A stretch of 21,075 bases of DNA from Helicobacter sp. (GCA_029264655.1 JARHZY010000122.1:1-21075); one strand, 5' to 3'. Shown: positions 1 to 8,392, numbered from the stretch's first letter. The notes: generated by a model not told the origin, from the letters alone. Program-made: numbers and translations.

Positions 1-13
1 TATTAATATTACA

Positions 14-574
14 TTGATTGAAAATAATAAAAAGAAACTTCCAAAATATATAGGATTCCCACTAAGTGCTTTTATTGTAGTTTTTATAGCTTCTTATTTT
101 ACATTTGGTTGGGGATGGTTTGTGCCATATAACTTACAACCAAGTTATCATGAATTTAAAAATATGTGTAAGCTTAATGAACTACCAAATAATGAAGAGA
201 AATACAATAAGATTCTAAGTTATTTTGATTTGAGTTTGGATACACTAGATTGGGAAAAACTAAATGAGAAAATTTGGAAAATTCCAGAAGATAGAGTGGA
301 TTATAAAAAAGGAGTGTTTGAATATTCCGCTTTATCAAAAGATAAAGAAATAAATTCTCGTTTGGGAATAATAGCAGATTTTTTAAGCAATCAATCTCCA
401 ATAACTAGATATAATACTAATGTAATGGTAATTGATGCTAATTGGCAAACAAGACGCTATGTTTTAGAGCAAGGACCTATGGGTAGTTCTAGACTTGAAT
501 GGAGGGAGGAATATTTATCATGTGGTGATATAATCACAAAAAACATGACACCAAAAGGAGCAAATAATGAATAA
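14..574 (+). CDS. Membrane-anchored hypothetical protein, possibly 5'-partial
   Basis: I do not recognise the family. The protein opens with a short Lys-rich stretch (KKKLPK), then one hydrophobic segment at about residues 12-32 (FPLSAFIVVFIASYFTF). About 150 mostly polar residues follow, predicted to lie on the periplasmic side, with a patch rich in Trp, Tyr and charged residues. The TTG at 14 is the first usable start inside the window, but no in-frame stop lies upstream of it, so the true start may be outside. The stop overlaps the next gene by 8 bp, and that gene's ribosome binding site (AAAAGGAG at 553-560) lies inside this one, so the two are probably translated together. Because the partner looks like a truncated lipase/hydrolase-type protein, an immunity or accessory role is conceivable. 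That is inference from context only. Confidence 0.6.
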   Translation: MIENNKKKLPKYIGFPLSAFIVVFIASYFTFGWGWFVPYNLQPSYHEFKNMCKLNELPNNEEKYNKILSYFDLSLDTLDWEKLNEKIWKIPEDRVDYKKGVFEYSALSKDKEINSRLGIIADFLSNQSPITRYNTNVMVIDANWQTRRYVLEQGPMGSSRLEWREEYLSCGDIITKNMTPKGANNE

Positions 575-911
575 TAAACAACTTATTAAGAAATTAAAAG
601 ATAATGCTGAACTTGCTATGGCAGCTTATGGTTATTTTGATTTAGTAGGCAAGAAAGTTAAAAATGATGATAAAAATTATGGTGATAAAAGAAATAAACT
701 CATAACTCTCCATGACATCTTAGACATGACTTATTATGACTATATCGCAGTAGAATTAAATCCACATAAACAAGATGATGAAATAAAAGTAGGCAAACTC
801 AAAGGCGATATGACTCCTACTCAAGCAAAAAGATTCTTTGAGAGATATGATTTATTAATCCATCAACCAAATACAAAATCTTGCTTTAGTATTACTTTAT
901 TAAAGACTTAG
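567..911 (+). pseudogene. Truncated N-terminus of a Helicobacter hydrolase/lipase-like protein
   Basis: The 114-residue product starts from ATG with a good SD (AAAAGGAG, 6-nt spacing). Its start (MNNKQLIKKLKDN) and later segment (TPTQAKRFFERYDLLIHQPN) resemble, from memory, the N-terminal part of a multi-copy Helicobacter family annotated as lipase or alpha/beta-hydrolase-like. Members I recall continue past the NTKS-FS-TL region into a beta strand and an IRGT-like segment and later a GxSxG nucleophile motif. Here the frame stops just after CFSITLLKT, and no GxSxG motif is visible downstream. I therefore call it a truncated gene, though a stand-alone small protein cannot be excluded. It is coupled to the upstream membrane protein by an 8-bp overlap. 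The family assignment is recollection, not a search. Confidence 0.45.
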
Positions 912-1190
912 ATAAAATTGATAAGTAGATAGGTATAAGAAAAGTGCTAGATAAAGATTTTAAACCAAAAGAACAAGGTAATTTATTTTATATGATATAT
1001 TTAAAGAGTGTGCTTATGGCAAAGATGCTTGGCGGTTTAACTTCAATTTAGAGAGAAATTTAATATCTATATAGACAAGCAAGTGTGCTAAATGAATATG
1101 TAAGAAAAGAAAGAAAGAGTTGGCATGAGAGTGAAGAAATAATTTACCAACAATGCAAAAGTAAAATAACTTTGCAAGGGCAAGCATGAT
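912..1190 (+). pseudogene. Degraded coding debris after the truncated hydrolase
   Basis: All three forward frames contain short protein-like stretches separated by stops. One frame (about 950-1050) reads KDFKPKEQGNLFYMIYLK. A second frame over the same DNA reads FKECAYGKDAWRFNFNLE. A third, at 1085-1189, reads NEYVRKERKSWHESEEIIYQ before a TGA. This pattern of protein-like pieces that switch frame suggests an old gene broken by frameshifts. I cannot name the family. It could be unrelated to the hydrolase N-terminus just upstream. Confidence 0.3.
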
Positions 1191-1573
1191 TTATAAAACA
1201 TAAGTAGGCGTGAGATAAGATTAAATGTCATTACATAATTGTATTTATTATACATTATACCTACTTTATACAGCATAATAACTTATAGATTAACAATGAG
1301 TAGTAATTGGAGTAAATGTAGTTTCTAGGTAGCTAAAGTTTTATGAAGCGTATAGAAAGAAATTGATAATAGAATCTATAACAAATGGTATGGATTCTAT
1401 TTATATATAAAATTTGTAGTTAATTAAAAGAAGTTACAAAACAACAAAGCATAAACTATTCAAGAGATTCTCATTTATATAACCAAATAAAAACAATATT
1501 ATTCAGCGGTGTTTATAATGCTAAGTCTTTTTATCTAAAACTACTTAACATGCAAAAATTATACTACTTTATA
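1191..1573. other. Gene-free AT-rich stretch downstream of flgG
   Basis: No open frame with coding character or RNA gene is seen. A 7-bp inverted repeat (TAGAATC at 1370-1376 and GATTCTA further on, about 16 bp apart) is made of two copies of the AGAATCT-type word that recurs through the window. No convincing terminator for flgG could be placed. Confidence 0.5.
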
Positions 1574-2362
1574 TTAACGTTTTAAGCCATTTACGGTTTG
1601 GAGCATAGAATCTGCTGTTTGGATACTTTTTGAGTTTGCTTCATATGCTCTTTGTCCTGTGATTAAGTCAGTCATTTCAGATACCAAACGCACGTTACTT
1701 AACTCTAAAAACCCAGCTCTAATTTGTCCTAAGCCATCTTGTCCTGCTATACCTTCTATTGGCTCACCGCTTGCATTTGTATTCATATAGAGATTATCAC
1801 CTAAACCATGCAAACCAGCGGGATTGACAAAATTTACAAGTTGAATTTGTCCTAATACTTCAGCTTGCCCATTATTGCCAAGCGTAACACTTACTGTGCC
1901 ATCTGCACCAATATTAATGCTTTGTGCTTCTGGTGGAACGGTAATTTGCGGTTGCACTAAATAACCTTCTGATGTAACAATATTGCCCTGATCATCAAGT
2001 TTAAAGTTCCCACTACGCGTATAGGCGATATTTCCATCTGGTAATTGTATTGGAAAGAAACCTTTACCCATAATTGCTACATCAAGGGGATTTTCTGTTT
2101 CTTTAGGACTACCTTGCGAATAGATTCTATTAATCGCACCTGTACGCACACCTACACCTACTTCAACACCTGTTGGTGTCAATGTAGTTTCACTAGTTTG
2201 TGTGCCTGCAAATTGCAAAGCCTGATAAAACAAATCATTAAATTCAGCTCTTTGTCGTTTAAAGCCAACAGTATTCACATTGGCAATATTGTTTGAAGTT
2301 GTATCAATTTGTAATTGCTGCCCTAACATTCCTGTGGTTGCAGTATAGAGTGATCGCATCAT
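1574..2362 (-). CDS. flgG: Flagellar distal rod protein FlgG
   Basis: FlgG builds the distal rod, the drive shaft that crosses the periplasm between the MS ring and the hook. The 262 residues match the family length (about 260). The N-terminus shows the rod/hook-family start RSLYTATTGM and the signature SNNIANVNTVGFKR (about residues 23-36). The linker QTSETTLTPTGVEVGVGVRTG, typical of FlgG, follows. The C-terminus has the matching D0 helix (LSNVRLVSEMTDLITGQRAYEANSKSIQTADSMLQ, given here only to mark its position at about 222-256). SD AAGGAT lies about 8-10 nt before the first of two adjacent ATG codons, so either Met may be used. A perfect sigma-54 promoter precedes it at 2399-2413, as expected for rod/hook genes in Campylobacterota. 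The gene stands alone here with no other rod gene beside it. Confidence 0.95.
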   Translation of the reverse strand: MMRSLYTATTGMLGQQLQIDTTSNNIANVNTVGFKRQRAEFNDLFYQALQFAGTQTSETTLTPTGVEVGVGVRTGAINRIYSQGSPKETENPLDVAIMGKGFFPIQLPDGNIAYTRSGNFKLDDQGNIVTSEGYLVQPQITVPPEAQSINIGADGTVSVTLGNNGQAEVLGQIQLVNFVNPAGLHGLGDNLYMNTNASGEPIEGIAGQDGLGQIRAGFLELSNVRLVSEMTDLITGQRAYEANSKSIQTADSMLQTVNGLKR

Positions 2363-2398
2363 GCTAACTATCCTTAGTTTGAATTTAATGCAGTTAAA

Positions 2399-2413
2399 GC
2401 AAAATATGTGCCA
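2399..2413 (-). promoter_or_regulatory. Sigma-54 (RpoN) promoter of flgG
   Basis: On the minus strand the sequence reads TGGCAC-ATATT-TTGC, an exact match to the sigma-54 consensus TGGCAC-N5-TTGC, with GG and GC correctly spaced. Transcription would begin near 2387, leaving a leader of about 25 nt that contains the flgG ribosome binding site. In Helicobacter and Campylobacter, sigma-54 with the FlgR/FlgS system controls middle flagellar genes, which fits. Confidence 0.88.
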
Positions 2414-2459
2414 ACTCTATTATATAGGATTCTATATCTCTAGTTTTCTATATAAGATT

Positions 2460-3088
2460 TATGCCAATAAAGTTGTATTTTAAACTTTTACAACGTATAA
2501 AAACTAAACCCCGCTAGTAAGATATAACACTAAATCTCCAACATTTGTGCATGATTCAATAAGTTTTTTGTAAATATTTAGGCTCTGCATGGGGGGGGGT
2601 GAAGCTTCAATATATCATTTGGAATCTTTTCTTCCTACACATCAGGAATATCATGTAGTTTTCAGGTGCTTTTATTGGTGCTTTTTTAAAACTAGTAGAT
2701 TTCACTTTGTTGTCTTATGTGATACCCCATACCTATTTTAAGCTTGTTCTATGTGATTAAATTATAATTTGTAGTTTTTTATGTAGAATCCATTCCTTTA
2801 TATCTTCACATAAATGAAACTTATCAATCCGAAACATGAGATAGCAACTTGATTGTAAAACATGTTCAATCTCTATAATAAAAGAGTGTATGGTTTCTGT
2901 ATTCATTTGCAAAAGCATACCTCTTTCTTTTGTCGCTTTCCTTTATTGCCATAACGCATTTTATCTAGCACGCCTTGATATTGTGGGTCAAAAAACATAG
3001 ATATATACTTTTGGATTCTAAATTTTGCATAAGCGTTAGCCCGTTAATAGCAAGTCTGTATTGATTGGGTATTTTATATTTTCAGCAT
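2460..3088 (-). pseudogene. Decayed site-specific DNA methyltransferase, multiply frameshifted
   Basis: Reading the minus strand in shifting frames recovers, in family order: YPNQYRLAINGLTLMQNLES (about 3075-3015), then FFDPQYQGVLDKMRYGNKG from 2995 (DPQY is the DPPY-type catalytic motif IV), then MNTETIHSFIIEIEHVL and RIDKFHLCEDIKEW (about 2920-2790), a GMGY...RQQSE stretch and HDIPDV-EEKIPNDILKLHP (about 2660-2600), and KLIESCTNVGDLVL near 2560-2510. These match the layout of small adenine methyltransferases common in Helicobacter, where the last piece precedes a DP-AGS motif I (here YLTSGV). At least four frame changes plus in-frame stops (for example the TAA at 2757-2759) show that it is dead. 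The tract of nine C at 2591-2599 falls where intact relatives as I recall them have a Pro-His-rich loop. Confidence 0.72.
2591..2599. repeat. Homopolymer of nine G (C on the minus strand)
   Basis: Nine G on the plus strand sit inside the methyltransferase remnant. Runs of this length are slippage-prone and mark phase-variable genes in Helicobacter. The host gene is already broken by several other lesions, so a switch here would probably have no effect now. Confidence 0.9.
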
Positions 3089-3198
3089 ACACAACTATAC
3101 AAATATATTATATTTATCTAGGTTATCTGTATAATAGAGCAATTCAGAGTTGTTGCTTTTTATAATTACATATTTTTTTAATTCTATATTAACTATTT

Positions 3199-3228
3199 TT
3201 GACTATATACTTATCTTTTTAGTATAAT
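3199..3228 (+). promoter_or_regulatory. Promoter-like site without an obvious gene
   Basis: TTGACT at 3199-3204 and TATAAT at 3223-3228 are separated by 18 bp, a good sigma-70-type match. The only downstream starts nearby give very short peptides (for example ATGAAACAATTGTAA at about 3243). In such AT-rich DNA a chance match is possible. Confidence 0.35.
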
Positions 3229-3854
3229 GGATATGCACTAATATGAAACAATTGTAAGTAATCCCATTTCATAAATTACAAATAAATTAATGAAGCAAAG
3301 TATCTATGCCGATAAAAACCTTATAACAATATGATATTATACTATACATAATTTTTTATATTTATAGTAACACATTTTAAAGTATCAAATAAAAGATTGT
3401 TTTTAAACTTTTAGTTAAAAACTTAGTGAGTGTTTTATTTGGTTTTGCAATTTTATTAGTAGCTAAATCTTACATAATTTTAGAAATCATAAGCATTCAC
3501 CAAATAAGTTTGAAATCTATATCCACGAATAAATAAAAATTCACAAAGCTATTAGTCTTAATTAAGAAGTATATAAGATATTTGTTAGCTTTATATATCT
3601 CTAAAAAATAAATATCTTTTGGCATTATAAGTATCATTTAAAAAACCAATATCATAATCATGTGTTTGCTTATATTTCAAGTTTTTAAATCTCTTATTGA
3701 AGTATAAACATGTTGCGATTTTTTATTGTATTTTATTAGCACAAAGTTAAGATAGGATACAATTTTATGTGAAAATATTGTAGCTATGATTCAAAGAGTG
3801 CATGCTTTCTTATTGTGAATTAAAATATTTCTAGCATTTTTAGTAAAAATAGTG

Positions 3855-3860
3855 TATAAT
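3855..3860 (+). promoter_or_regulatory. Candidate -10 box (TATAAT) about 250 bp upstream of ppiD
   Basis: The context AGTGTATAATTGC is a strong Helicobacter-type -10 with TG one base upstream (extended -10 form). It could make a long-leader transcript of the division operon or a small RNA over about 3867-4030. No SD-preceded reading frame follows directly. Confidence 0.35.
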
Positions 3861-4032
3861 TGCATTTTTGATAATATCACATGGGGTTTGCTTAACATAA
3901 TGATTATTGGGTAATGGTGTGAAAAGAAGTTTATAATAAATATATAATTTTTATATTTCTAGAGTCTTCATTAGTGTTATTGTAAAATTGAAAAATCACT
4001 ATAAACTTGTTAGCATATTGTATTTTTTTTGT

Positions 4033-4038
4033 TATAAT
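4033..4038 (+). promoter_or_regulatory. -10 box of the ppiD-ftsA-ftsZ operon
   Basis: TATAAT follows a T-rich run (TATTTTTTTTGT) and sits 71 bp before the ATG at 4110. Helicobacter vegetative promoters typically have a clear -10 and an AT-rich upstream region in place of a -35. It is the nearest good promoter to the operon. Confidence 0.5.
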
Positions 4039-4109
4039 GCCAATACTTTTCTAATCAAAAAGCTTAACTATTTTTGTTTCAAATATTTTACTTTAAAAAA
4101 GGGATTTAT

Positions 4110-5747
4110 ATGCTAGAATGGATGCAAAAGCACAAAAAATATCTTGTTCTTACCGTTTGGGTAAGTGCTTTGGCATTGATATTTGCAAGCATGGTAGAGT
4201 GGGGTGGTGGTGGTTTTTTTGCCATATCAAGTGATAGTGTTGCAAAAGTTGGTGATATGTATATTAGCCGTCAGGAATATCAGCGAAAATATAATGAAAT
4301 TTATGATAATGTTAGTGAATATATGCGTCAGTCAGGCATACCTATGCCAGAAGATGGTAAGCCTATGCCAGAAATTGAGCAAGAAGCATTTAGGACTTTG
4401 GTGCAAGAAAAGTTATTAGAAATGCTTGCAAAAGATATTGGTGTTGAAACTACACCAAATGAGATTTTAGAGACATTGCTTAATACGCCTGAATTTCAAG
4501 ATGCAACACACACTTTTAATAAAGAGCAATATGAAAATCTTTTGCAGGCAAATCGTTGGACTAAGGCAAGTTATGAAGCCTTTGTTGCAAAGATTTTGCT
4601 GCAAACAAAAATGCAAAACTTTCCGATTGCACCAGTTGCTACACTTGAGACAAATGCTTTTATAAGTGCAGGTAAAATTCAAGATAATGTGGCATTGCAA
4701 TTGCTCCATAAAGATTCTGTATTACAAAATGCTACTCTACAAGCTACAGATGCTGAAGTGCAATCTTATTGGGAAAAAAATAAAGAAAAATATACGCAAC
4801 CAGCCCATTATAAGATTGCCTATATTGCATTAGATATAAGTGCTATTAATATAGAAAAACAAATGCTTGAAAAATTTTATAAGGATAATGAGAAAAAATA
4901 TAATGCTACTTCTTTTGAACAAGTATCAACTGAAGTGGAGCAAGATTATCGTAAGGCTATTTTAGGGCTTGCAAGTTCCTATATGAGCAATATGAGCAAA
5001 GTTGTTGCCACAAAAGAAAAAGATATGCAGCTTAAATCTAGCAATGTTATTATGACTATGGAATCACAAAGTCTTGCCTTATTGCAAGATCATTTTGATG
5101 CGGATTTAGATATACAGGATATTACATTGCAAAATATTCCTTTATATACTCTACAACTTAGTGATGATGGTAAAGAGCATGCAATGCTTGTTGCCGCTGT
5201 GGGTAGTGGTAATGGATTACTTGCACCTCTAGAATATAGTAAAGATCATTGGATTATTCCATATGTTTTAGAAAAAACGCAACAACAACCATTAAATTTT
5301 GCACAAGCAAAAACATCAGCATATCAAGATTTGATAACAGAAAAACGAAATGAGGAATTTAAAAAGATAGCTTATGGCAAACTTGCATATGTGAATACAG
5401 AATCTATACAAGATATTATACCTATCTATCTTTCTTTATGGCAAGAAAAAGATAGTATTTCTTATAAACAACTCATAGCATTAGGCTTGCATGATATGGA
5501 TATAAGACAGGCTGTTGAACAAATTATGGAAAGTGACAAAAAAGATGGTATTGTATTTCTTGGCACAGATAAAGCACTATTATTTAGAATTGTGAAGCAA
5601 GAAATGCCAAGTTATGCGGATCTTATAAATATTACAAACGCTGAAGATGAAGCGCTACAAGAAATGAAAGTCCGTGATTTTAGAAATGCAATGTTTGACT
5701 ATGCGACAAAACATTATAAGGTTATTGATTATAGGAGGCAGAATTGA
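4110..5747 (+). CDS. PpiD/SurA-N-type membrane-anchored periplasmic chaperone-like protein
   Basis: The protein resembles PpiD-type folding factors: a short cytoplasmic start (MLEWMQKHKKYL), one membrane anchor at about residues 12-30 and a large periplasmic part. The VAKVGDMYISRQEYQRKYNE segment (about 48-67) is the typical start of the SurA N-terminal chaperone domain. TDAEVQSYWEKNKEKYTQPAHYK (about 215-240) resembles the segment before the parvulin domain in PpiD. I do not see the conserved parvulin core (A-H-I-L near its start and a GDLG-type loop), so isomerase activity is doubtful. ATG 4110 is chosen over the upstream ATG 4074 because AAAAAAGGGA (4095-4104) is well placed and the protein then starts like known relatives. 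Length is 545 aa. Its stop overlaps the ftsA start by 4 bp. The same order occurs in H. pylori (HP0977-HP0978-HP0979, from memory). Confidence 0.8.
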   Translation: MLEWMQKHKKYLVLTVWVSALALIFASMVEWGGGGFFAISSDSVAKVGDMYISRQEYQRKYNEIYDNVSEYMRQSGIPMPEDGKPMPEIEQEAFRTLVQEKLLEMLAKDIGVETTPNEILETLLNTPEFQDATHTFNKEQYENLLQANRWTKASYEAFVAKILLQTKMQNFPIAPVATLETNAFISAGKIQDNVALQLLHKDSVLQNATLQATDAEVQSYWEKNKEKYTQPAHYKIAYIALDISAINIEKQMLEKFYKDNEKKYNATSFEQVSTEVEQDYRKAILGLASSYMSNMSKVVATKEKDMQLKSSNVIMTMESQSLALLQDHFDADLDIQDITLQNIPLYTLQLSDDGKEHAMLVAAVGSGNGLLAPLEYSKDHWIIPYVLEKTQQQPLNFAQAKTSAYQDLITEKRNEEFKKIAYGKLAYVNTESIQDIIPIYLSLWQEKDSISYKQLIALGLHDMDIRQAVEQIMESDKKDGIVFLGTDKALLFRIVKQEMPSYADLINITNAEDEALQEMKVRDFRNAMFDYATKHYKVIDYRRQN

Positions 5748-7129
5748 ATAAAATTATTCTAGGTGTTGATGTTGGTTCAACTAAAATCTGCTCTATTATT
5801 GCTGATGTCAGAGGTTCTGATGTGCAAATTATTGGCACTGGGACATGCAAGACACAGGGTGTAAAAAAAGGTGCGATTGTTAATATAGAGCAAGCAGGAA
5901 GTGCTATTAAAAAAAGTATTCATGAGGCAAAGCTCATGGCTGGCGTAGAAGTAACAAAAGCTATAGTATCACTTTCTGGAGCACATACAAAAAGTATTAA
6001 TGTGAGTGGTAGTGCCAATGTTATGGATCGTGAAGTGAATATTGATACAATTGGTGCTGCATTAAGTTTTGCTGTGCATAATGCTGGAATCCCAAAGGAC
6101 CATTCAATTGTGCATGTTTTGCCCCACCATTTTAGATTAAATGATAGAGAACAAGTAGAAGATCCAATTGGCATGACTGGTAGCCGTTTAGAAGTTGATA
6201 CACATATTGTTACGGTGCAAACTGCAAGTTTAGAAAATTTAAAAAAAGCTATTAGGCTTGCTGGTGTAGAAATTGAAAATATTGTGCTTGCTTCATATGC
6301 CGCTTCAATTGCTGTATTGCATGAAGATGAGAAAGATTTAGGTATAGCGTGTATTGATATGGGGGCACAAACTTGTGAATTGATGATTTATGATGGTAAT
6401 TCTATGTGCTATAATGATTTTTTAGGTGTAGGCTCTAATCATATTTCAAGCGATATGGCAAGATTTCTAAACACGCCGTTAAAAGTTGCCGAAGAAATTA
6501 AAATTAAATTTGGTAATTTATTGCCTACTGCAGAAGAACAAAATAGAGTGCTTGAAATTCCTCGTATAGGTAATAATGAAGAAACTATTGATGTGCCATT
6601 GCGTGATATTTATGGTGTAATGGGTGCTAGAGTAAAAGAAACATTGCGTATTTTATCAGATTCTATTGGCACAAGTGGATTGAAAAAACATATTACAGGT
6701 GTAGTGCTTACTGGTGGTATGGCTAATTTAAAAGGTATGCGTGAATTTGCTTCAGCAGCTTTTAGTCCGCTCTCTGTTCGTTTAGCACGTCCTCTTGAAA
6801 TAGATGGTTTATTTGATAATCTTAAAGATTCAAGTAGTGCAGTTGTTGTTGGATTGATACTTTATGGGGCTGGAAGTTTTACAAATTATGAAAAAGATTC
6901 ACAAAATAATATTAGGAGTAGGCATAATGCGTTAAATATGGTAGAATCTAATTACGGAATGCAAACACAAACAATGCAACCAAATTCTGACTTTGATATA
7001 GATTTAGGTAATCTAGCACAACCTGATTCAGAGCCTTCAGATTATCAAGCAAAAAAAGTAGATAATTTAGGGGATAACAAGCAATCGTGGTTGGAGCGTG
7101 TCAAGGCTCGAATTAAAGATATATTTTAA
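5744..7129 (+). CDS. ftsA: Cell division protein FtsA
   Basis: FtsA is the actin-like ATPase that tethers FtsZ filaments to the membrane and recruits later division proteins. Visible are phosphate-1 loop GVDVGSTK (7-14), phosphate-2 motif CIDMGAQTCEL (203-213) and adenosine motif VVLTGGMANLKGM (320-332). The SHS2/1C region is at about 85-165. A variable linker follows after 380, then a C-terminal amphipathic helix SWLERVKARIKDIF (about 448-461) that would bind the membrane. The start is TTG, and TTGA overlaps the stop of the upstream gene; a strong SD AGGAGG (5733-5738) is 5 nt away. The tight overlap implies translational coupling to the PpiD-like gene. Length is 461 aa, somewhat longer than E. 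coli FtsA (420), mainly from the C-terminal linker. Confidence 0.95.
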   Translation: MNKIILGVDVGSTKICSIIADVRGSDVQIIGTGTCKTQGVKKGAIVNIEQAGSAIKKSIHEAKLMAGVEVTKAIVSLSGAHTKSINVSGSANVMDREVNIDTIGAALSFAVHNAGIPKDHSIVHVLPHHFRLNDREQVEDPIGMTGSRLEVDTHIVTVQTASLENLKKAIRLAGVEIENIVLASYAASIAVLHEDEKDLGIACIDMGAQTCELMIYDGNSMCYNDFLGVGSNHISSDMARFLNTPLKVAEEIKIKFGNLLPTAEEQNRVLEIPRIGNNEETIDVPLRDIYGVMGARVKETLRILSDSIGTSGLKKHITGVVLTGGMANLKGMREFASAAFSPLSVRLARPLEIDGLFDNLKDSSSAVVVGLILYGAGSFTNYEKDSQNNIRSRHNALNMVESNYGMQTQTMQPNSDFDIDLGNLAQPDSEPSDYQAKKVDNLGDNKQSWLERVKARIKDIF

Positions 7130-7155
7130 ATATTAATAAAGATAAAGGTGAAGTT

Positions 7156-8364
7156 ATGAATAACAATGAAGTAGATTTACGAGAAATACCAAATGAAGAA
7201 ATGGGACATGCTCCAGTTATTACGGTTGTAGGTGTAGGTGGTGGTGGCAATAATACTATTCGCCATTTAAAAAATAAGGGCACTTTCTCAAGCATTCGCC
7301 TTATGATTGCAAATACAGATTTGCAGCATATGCGTAATAGTCCTGTTTCAAACCATATTATTTTAGGTAAAAAGCTAACTAAAGGTTTAGGTGCGGGTAT
7401 GAAGCCTGAAAAAGGAAAGCAAGCTGCTGAAGAAAGTTATGATGATATTAAAAATGCGCTTGATGGCTCTGATCTTATCATTATAGCTGCTGGACTTGGG
7501 GGTGGGACAGGCACTGGGGCTGCACCTGTTTTTGCAAAAGCTGCAAAAGAAACTGGTGCATTAACAATTGGTGTTGTTACAAAACCTTTTGCATATGAGG
7601 GAAGTAGGCGTGCAAAATTAGCCGAAGAAGGTTTAAAAGAATTACATGAAGTTTGTGATTCTATTGTTGTTATTCCAAACACAAAGCTTCTTAGTGTAAT
7701 TGGTAAAAATACGGGCTACAAAGAAAGCATGGGGTATGTTGATGATGTGGTTGCACGAGCTGTAAATGGTATTTCAAGTGTTATTTTAAATCATGCTAAC
7801 GATGGTATTAATGTGGATTTTCAAGATCTTTGCACGGTAATGAGTCATAGAGGATTAGCACTTATGGGGATTGGTGAGGGGCAAGGTGAAAATGCAGCAG
7901 ATGATGCTATTACAAGTGCAATACATTCACCTCTTTTTGATAATATGTCAATTAATGGTTCTATGGGGGTTATTGTTAATTATGAGTTTCATCCCGATTT
8001 TCCTTTTGTCGCTATTTCAGAATCTATGGGCATTATTCAAGAAGCTGCAAGAGAAGATGCAGATATTATTTTTGGAACTATGCCTCGCGATGATTTTGAA
8101 ATTGATAAAGTGCGTGTATCCATTATTGCGACTGGTTTTGATAAACACCAACAACAAGATAGCCCAATGAAATCACAAATGGCAGCCCAAAATATAGCTA
8201 TGCAAGATTCGCAAAAAGATTCTACACAGCCACAAGCCCAAAAACAGCCTGATTTATTTACAACACCAGATGTATTCATACATACAACAGGAAGAATTAG
8301 TAGTAGTGATTATGATGCAGATGATTTAGATACACCTACTTATATTAGAGATCAAAAAGACTAA
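7156..8364 (+). CDS. ftsZ: Cell division protein FtsZ
   Basis: FtsZ is the tubulin-like GTPase that forms the division ring. The nucleotide-binding start VVGVGGGGNNTIRHL (24-38) is followed by the tubulin signature GGGTGTG (115-121). The T7 synergy loop NVDFQD (219-224) carries the acidic residues that activate GTP hydrolysis in the neighbouring subunit. A Gln-rich, low-complexity linker covers about 330-385. The C-terminal conserved peptide is LDTPTYIRDQ (about 390-399), the docking site for FtsA. The N-terminal glycine stretch is GVGGGGNN where many FtsZ have GVGGAGGN, as I recall also for H. pylori. ATG 7156 follows AAAGGTGA. The gene lies 26 bp after ftsA with no evident promoter of its own between them. 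Length 402 aa is normal. Confidence 0.96.
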   Translation: MNNNEVDLREIPNEEMGHAPVITVVGVGGGGNNTIRHLKNKGTFSSIRLMIANTDLQHMRNSPVSNHIILGKKLTKGLGAGMKPEKGKQAAEESYDDIKNALDGSDLIIIAAGLGGGTGTGAAPVFAKAAKETGALTIGVVTKPFAYEGSRRAKLAEEGLKELHEVCDSIVVIPNTKLLSVIGKNTGYKESMGYVDDVVARAVNGISSVILNHANDGINVDFQDLCTVMSHRGLALMGIGEGQGENAADDAITSAIHSPLFDNMSINGSMGVIVNYEFHPDFPFVAISESMGIIQEAAREDADIIFGTMPRDDFEIDKVRVSIIATGFDKHQQQDSPMKSQMAAQNIAMQDSQKDSTQPQAQKQPDLFTTPDVFIHTTGRISSSDYDADDLDTPTYIRDQKD

Positions 8365-8392
8365 TTTTTTAGGTAGAGTATATGATACGCTT

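Larger units (their letters stand above)
3089..4032. other. AT-rich gene-poor region upstream of the ppiD-ftsAZ operon
   Basis: No convincing gene is seen over about 940 bp. Two promoter-like sites are listed separately. A small open frame at 3393-3536, with a possible GTG start at 3426, encodes a hydrophobic peptide (VLFGFAILLVAKSYIILEII) but has no ribosome binding site. It may be a remnant of a membrane protein or chance. No tRNA-like cloverleaf, SRP RNA or tmRNA feature was recognised. Confidence 0.4.

Noticed and set aside
1088..1276. 62-aa hydrophobic minus-strand frame
   Set aside because: It overlaps better protein-like fragments on the plus strand and has AT-rich composition that favours hydrophobic codons; no SD was seen.
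2589..2735. 48-aa plus-strand frame starting ATG-GGG at the G9 tract, as a phase-variable peptide
   Set aside because: It is antisense to the methyltransferase remnant, has no SD, and its sequence is explained as the complement of that remnant.
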